Shown here piece by piece: positions 15,118 to 18,395 of a stretch of DNA of 18,395 nucleotides. A model generated the notes under the pieces. That model saw nothing but the letters and a program-made list of their open reading frames with translations, had not been told where the DNA came from and searched no databases. Within the stretch, counting starts at the first letter, position 1, and every line of letters starts with the position of its first letter. A program made the translations under genes and the position numbers. The stretch covers positions 1 to 18,395 of the forward strand of contig JAURNF010000001.1 of NCBI GenBank assembly GCA_030830285.1, written 5' to 3'. The stretch is from Candidatus Kapaibacterium sp. Lineage in GTDB: Bacteria; Bacteroidota; Ignavibacteria; Kapaibacteriales; Kapaibacteriaceae.

Positions 15118-17475
15118 TTAGAACTGGATGTTCAATCCAATTGACGGCAGAACGCCAATGCTCTGCTGCAGTTCAACTGCGTTGGTCTGCTGATTGAAGC
15201 GGATCGAGTTCGAGTTACGTCGTCCAGTCACGTTTTGAACGTCGATGTAGGCGATGAGCTGCCAGCCGGAGAAGAACCAGCGCTTGTCGATACGCGCATC
15301 GAGCGCGTAGAAGAACGGAAGGCGATCGCCTTGGTTGTAGTAATCGAAATCGAGTGATCCGATAGGGAAGCCCGTCTCTGCTGCACGTTCAGCAGTAGTG
15401 ATGTACGGCGTCGTTGGTAGGCCTTGCGAGAGACGAAGCTTGCTACTGATTTCCCATTCCGCATCAGGACGCCAACCAACAGCGATCGAGCCAATGATAG
15501 GTGAGTCGAACGCGCCGAGGCGTGCAACTCCGTCGGCTGCGGTGAACTCCGTGCGATTCAGCGAGATCGATGCCAAACCATAGATCGGGATTGCAGTGCT
15601 GAGCTTCTTCTGAACGAAGAACTCGAGTCCGTAGGCAACGCCAGTACCCGCTGTTGACAATGGCTCGAGTCCGAATGGAATGTCGTTGTAGATATCATCG
15701 AACCCAGCAGGCGAAATCACCGCTTGTGGACGGAACGTTCGGATCGGGTAGGAGCCGTAGACCTTGTAGTACGCCTCGACTTGGATCTTGAGATCTTCGG
15801 CTGCAATCCACTCCCAACCAAGGATAGCTTGATCGGCGCGAAGTGGACGCAGTGTTGATGAATTCGATGCATCGCCCACCAACCAAATGAACTGTGGCGC
15901 CTGATAGTACCGTCCGCCACCGAGTCGAAGCGTCATCTCCGGCGCAACCAAATAGCTAATCGTTGCACGTGGGGCAAGCACCAGCTTGTCGTTCTCAAGG
16001 AAGCCGTAGTACTCGCCACGTCCACCGAGAACCACCTTCAAGCGATCAGTCACCATCCAATCGAGCTGTCCATAGATACCAGCTCGCAGCGCCGTAAACG
16101 ACGTGTCAACGCGAAGCGGCGTTGGACGACCAACTTGATTGAGTCGTGCGAAACCAGGAAGCGTGATGTCGTAGGCGAGATTGCTCGCATAACGAACAAT
16201 CGCACCTGCATTGATCTCGAGATCTGACGAAGGAAGGAGCACAAGATCGCCACGTAGAGAATTGTCGCCCTCATATGTTGTTGTGTTGAACACAATGTTC
16301 TCAAGTGAGTCTTGCTGTGTGGTGTTGTACGCGGTGAACGTCCGACCAAGTGTGACGTTGAAGTAGCCGTTTGGCAGCAATCGGCGCCATGTGAGACCAG
16401 AAAAGTACTGGTCTTGTGATGGCGCGGTGACGCGGCTGTTCGAGTATCGCTTGTCTGCAGAGTCGTTGTTGAACTTGATTTGATCAAGCGCGCCGATCGT
16501 CAGAAACGTCAGCTTATCATTCGGAGAGAGGTTGTAGGCAACCTTTGCTGAGAAGTCCCAGTACTCCGGAATAAACCCGAATCCCGCTAGGGTGAAGATC
16601 AGATCCAAGTAACTCCTTCGCGCGGACACCAGGTAGGATCCATTCTCGCCAATCGGGCCCTCGGCAATCACACCGAAGCCAGTTGCGCTCAAGTTTACTT
16701 CACCAGCAAAGCGCTGATCGTTGCCCTCTCGAAGTGAAAGGTTCGTAACTGATGATAGACGATCTCCGTACTTCGGACCAAATCCGCCAGTCGAGAGCGA
16801 CACATCGCGCACAAATGCAATGTTGATCAGGGATAGGGGGCCACCAGATGACCCCTGAGAGCCGAAGTGGTTGATGTTTGGTACTTCGATGTTGTCGACG
16901 ACGAAGAGGTTTTCGAACGGTGCACCGCCGCGAACTGCCAAGTCATTCCGTCCAGCACCGGCTACGGCGACACCAGGAAGCAAGGCAACTGCTCGCACCA
17001 CATCTTCCTGAACACCTGGAGCTCGACGTACTTCTTCGCTCGTAAGCAGCTGTGTTGAGGTGATCGCCGTACCATCCCGTTTGAATGCATCTGATACAAC
17101 CACCGCCTCGCCCAGCTGCACTGTAGACTCTGAGAGGCGAATCACGAGCGTTACCGGTTTGCCAGGACTCACAGCAACATCGGTCGTGAGATCAGAGCTA
17201 AAGCCGACGAGTGTCGTTTTGACGTTGTAGATACCGGCAGGAACCCTCGTAATCACGAAGCGTCCGTCCTTCTTTGTTACCGCACCACGTTTGGTGCCCA
17301 CCACCGCAACCGTCGCTCCTGCGATGGGTTGTTGCGTTATCATGTCGACCACTTGTCCTGAGACAACTCCCGTTGGGGCAGTTGGTTGGGTCGTATCGAC
17401 TTGGCCATGCGTAGGTACAACGGCCAATGCAAGTGTCACAAGTGTGAAAATGCGAACGAGTGCAGTCGTCGGCAT
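15118..17475 (-). CDS. TonB-dependent outer-membrane receptor with carboxypeptidase-regulatory-like domain
   Basis: Energised outer-membrane importer. 785 residues from ATG 17475. Signal peptide about 1-24 (ending THG-Q). Residues about 36-117 form a carboxypeptidase-D regulatory-like beta-sandwich (GVVSGQVVDMITQQPIAGATV, KKDGRFVITRVPAG). The plug is about 125-250 (LPGVAVAGAGRNDLAVRGG, NLFVVDNIEVPNINHFG, FGPKYGDRLSSVTNL). A large beta-barrel follows and ends in SIGLNIQF with the terminal F of barrel proteins. This architecture is typical of Bacteroidota. There is no adjacent SusD, siderophore or B12 gene, so the substrate is unknown. AGGAG 4 bases before the ATG sets the start; a frame extending to 17535 is rejected because it places residues before the signal peptide. 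Confidence 0.94.
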   Translation of the reverse strand: MPTTALVRIFTLVTLALAVVPTHGQVDTTQPTAPTGVVSGQVVDMITQQPIAGATVAVVGTKRGAVTKKDGRFVITRVPAGIYNVKTTLVGFSSDLTTDVAVSPGKPVTLVIRLSESTVQLGEAVVVSDAFKRDGTAITSTQLLTSEEVRRAPGVQEDVVRAVALLPGVAVAGAGRNDLAVRGGAPFENLFVVDNIEVPNINHFGSQGSSGGPLSLINIAFVRDVSLSTGGFGPKYGDRLSSVTNLSLREGNDQRFAGEVNLSATGFGVIAEGPIGENGSYLVSARRSYLDLIFTLAGFGFIPEYWDFSAKVAYNLSPNDKLTFLTIGALDQIKFNNDSADKRYSNSRVTAPSQDQYFSGLTWRRLLPNGYFNVTLGRTFTAYNTTQQDSLENIVFNTTTYEGDNSLRGDLVLLPSSDLEINAGAIVRYASNLAYDITLPGFARLNQVGRPTPLRVDTSFTALRAGIYGQLDWMVTDRLKVVLGGRGEYYGFLENDKLVLAPRATISYLVAPEMTLRLGGGRYYQAPQFIWLVGDASNSSTLRPLRADQAILGWEWIAAEDLKIQVEAYYKVYGSYPIRTFRPQAVISPAGFDDIYNDIPFGLEPLSTAGTGVAYGLEFFVQKKLSTAIPIYGLASISLNRTEFTAADGVARLGAFDSPIIGSIAVGWRPDAEWEISSKLRLSQGLPTTPYITTAERAAETGFPIGSLDFDYYNQGDRLPFFYALDARIDKRWFFSGWQLIAYIDVQNVTGRRNSNSIRFNQQTNAVELQQSIGVLPSIGLNIQF

Positions 17476-17579
17476 GGAACTCCTGAAGCAGCATGTAATG
17501 AGACTAATAGCGCGGTAACCTGCCTCCCTGTGCAAAAGTTCCGCTTTGGTGGCATCTCAGCGCAGTCTACCTTGTCGGC
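17476..17579. other. Divergent intergenic region between the TonB receptor and purN
   Basis: 104 bases that must hold the start signals of both genes. The minus strand has AGGAG (17484-17480) for the receptor. For purN, TTTGG and a TACCTTG-like sequence about 19 bases apart weakly resemble the Bacteroidota -33/-7 pattern but would leave almost no leader. No convincing sigma70 promoter, operator palindrome or riboswitch was seen. Confidence 0.4.
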
Positions 17580-18212
17580 ATGTCGAACCATTCACCACGT
17601 CTACGAGCTGCGATCATCGGCTCCGGCAGCGGAACCAATGCACGCGCTCTCTGTGAGCATGCATTCGGTGGCTCTGCGCGATATGTTGTTGGTCTGATCA
17701 TTAGCACCAAGGCCGGCATCGGCATCGTCGACGTTGCTTCGCAGTGTGGCATTCCATGCCGTGTCTGCGATGCAAAGGATACGTTCGATCAAGATGTCTG
17801 TGCAGCATTGCTGGAGCATCAGATAGATCTCGTGCTCCTGGCAGGCCTCATGCGACACATCTCGAGTTCCACAATAGCTGCGATGAATGGGAACATGCTC
17901 AACATTCATCCCTCATTGCTTCCTCGGCATGGTGGACAGGGGATGTACGGAATTCATGTGCATCGAGCTGTTCTCGCCGCCGGAGAGGCGCAAACGGGTG
18001 CCACCGTGCATGTGGTGACAGACGAATACGACCAAGGCCAGATCATTGATCAGCTGTTGGTCGACGTGGTTCAGGGTGAAACTGCCGAAGAGTTGCAAGA
18101 GCGAGTGAAGACTGTTGAACACCGACTTTACCCTCTAGCTGTTGATAAGTTCTGTGAGTCGCTCCAAGCCTCCACGTCATCGTCGGAAACAGGCGTCAAA
18201 TGGGCGTTTTGA
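17580..18212 (+). CDS. purN: Phosphoribosylglycinamide formyltransferase (GART)
   Basis: Transfers formyl from 10-formyl-tetrahydrofolate to glycinamide ribonucleotide, step 3 of purine synthesis. 210 residues. GSGSGTNARAL (14-24) binds phosphate. The catalytic residues are N108 and H110 in NIHPSLLP and D151 in VTDEYDQGQII, matching N106/H108/D144 of E. coli. The segment before GMYGIHVHRA reads PRHGGQG, where PRYKGLH or PKFPGLH is common, a mild variation in the substrate loop. ATG 17580 has no visible Shine-Dalgarno. It is a stand-alone gene between the divergent receptor gene and non-coding sequence; no other pur gene is in the window. Confidence 0.96.
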   Translation: MSNHSPRLRAAIIGSGSGTNARALCEHAFGGSARYVVGLIISTKAGIGIVDVASQCGIPCRVCDAKDTFDQDVCAALLEHQIDLVLLAGLMRHISSSTIAAMNGNMLNIHPSLLPRHGGQGMYGIHVHRAVLAAGEAQTGATVHVVTDEYDQGQIIDQLLVDVVQGETAEELQERVKTVEHRLYPLAVDKFCESLQASTSSSETGVKWAF

Positions 18213-18395
18213 GGCTCTCTGGTAACTTTTCTCTGGGGTGAAAGTTGATGCATGACGGCCCACGTGTGTAGAAAAACCGACAATAATTGAGGCTGTGTGA
18301 AGAAAATGTTTGACAATTCCGATCGAAATCACAATTTTATCGGACGCTCCCTGCACCGCGTGGGGTGTGTTATGCCTTGTTCACTGGGAAACTGA
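18213..18395 (+). other. Non-coding sequence after purN, with possible start signals for a gene beyond the window
   Basis: 183 bases without a supportable gene. It has a weak inverted repeat AACTTT/AAAGTT (18224-18229/18241-18246, 11-base loop) without a T tract, so it is not a convincing terminator. TTGACA at 18310-18315 is a perfect -35 hexamer but is followed only by an A/T run (TTTTAT at 18335-18340, spacer 19), a poor -10. This might be a promoter of the next gene. Confidence 0.3.

Noticed and set aside
15118..17475. TonB receptor as a B12 importer serving metH
   Set aside because: The genes are convergent, no cobalamin riboswitch is present, and the regulatory-like N-terminal domain is not a BtuB feature. 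The substrate stays unknown.
18224..18246. Intrinsic terminator after purN
   Set aside because: The AACTTT/AAAGTT stem is short and AT-rich with an 11-base loop and no T tract after it.
18306..18395. A 29-residue frame ending exactly at the window end
   Set aside because: It is short, with no good ribosome-binding site, composition signal or known motif; ending at the last base appears to be chance.

Overview
The window (about 18.4 kb, roughly 50% GC) is dense chromosomal housekeeping sequence with no mobile element, CRISPR array or tRNA that I could find. The TonB-dependent receptor with an N-terminal carboxypeptidase-regulatory-like domain, the beta-barrel protein, the class A RNase P RNA, and two upstream matches to the Bacteroidota -7 promoter element (TAnnTTTG) together suggest a Gram-negative member of the Bacteroidota/Chlorobiota/Ignavibacteria/Kapabacteria side of the FCB group. 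That placement is an inference. Shine-Dalgarno sequences are clear for some genes and absent for others.

Layout. (a) 1-614, minus: N-terminal part of hisC, cut by the window edge. (b) 613-4591, plus: a tight operon of asparaginase, alr (alanine racemase), scpA and scpB, linked by 4-base overlaps or short gaps. (c) 4592-4830: a 239-base spacer with a triple ACTGTA repeat, several possible RNA helices and a textbook intrinsic terminator that ends 12 bases before the start of (d) an AlkB-type dioxygenase gene (4831-5406, plus). (e) 5407-9922: a long minus-strand series, in transcription order nif3, a C4 zinc-ribbon coiled-coil gene, rnpB (RNase P RNA), an HPt-domain gene, a small secreted TolB/CsgG-like gene, lipA and a PhnP-like metallo-beta-lactamase-fold gene. 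(f) 10018-15101, plus: an outer-membrane barrel gene, trmO and full-length cobalamin-dependent metH. (g) 15118-17475, minus: a TonB-dependent receptor, convergent with metH. (h) 17580-18212, plus: purN, then 183 bases of non-coding sequence to the window end.

Functions cluster loosely: amino-acid metabolism and cell-wall precursor (hisC, asparaginase, alr), chromosome condensation (scpAB), nucleic-acid repair and tRNA handling (alkB, trmO, rnpB), lipoate synthesis (lipA), the methionine/folate/one-carbon cycle (metH, purN, trmO as a SAM user), and the outer membrane (barrel protein, TonB receptor).

The two least ordinary spots are both RNA-level. First, the scpB-alkB spacer has mutually exclusive pairings around its terminator that look like an attenuator or riboswitch expression platform. 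Second, the 3' strand of RNase P helix P1 overlaps the ribosome-binding site of the HPt gene. I did not find a clearly new multi-gene system.
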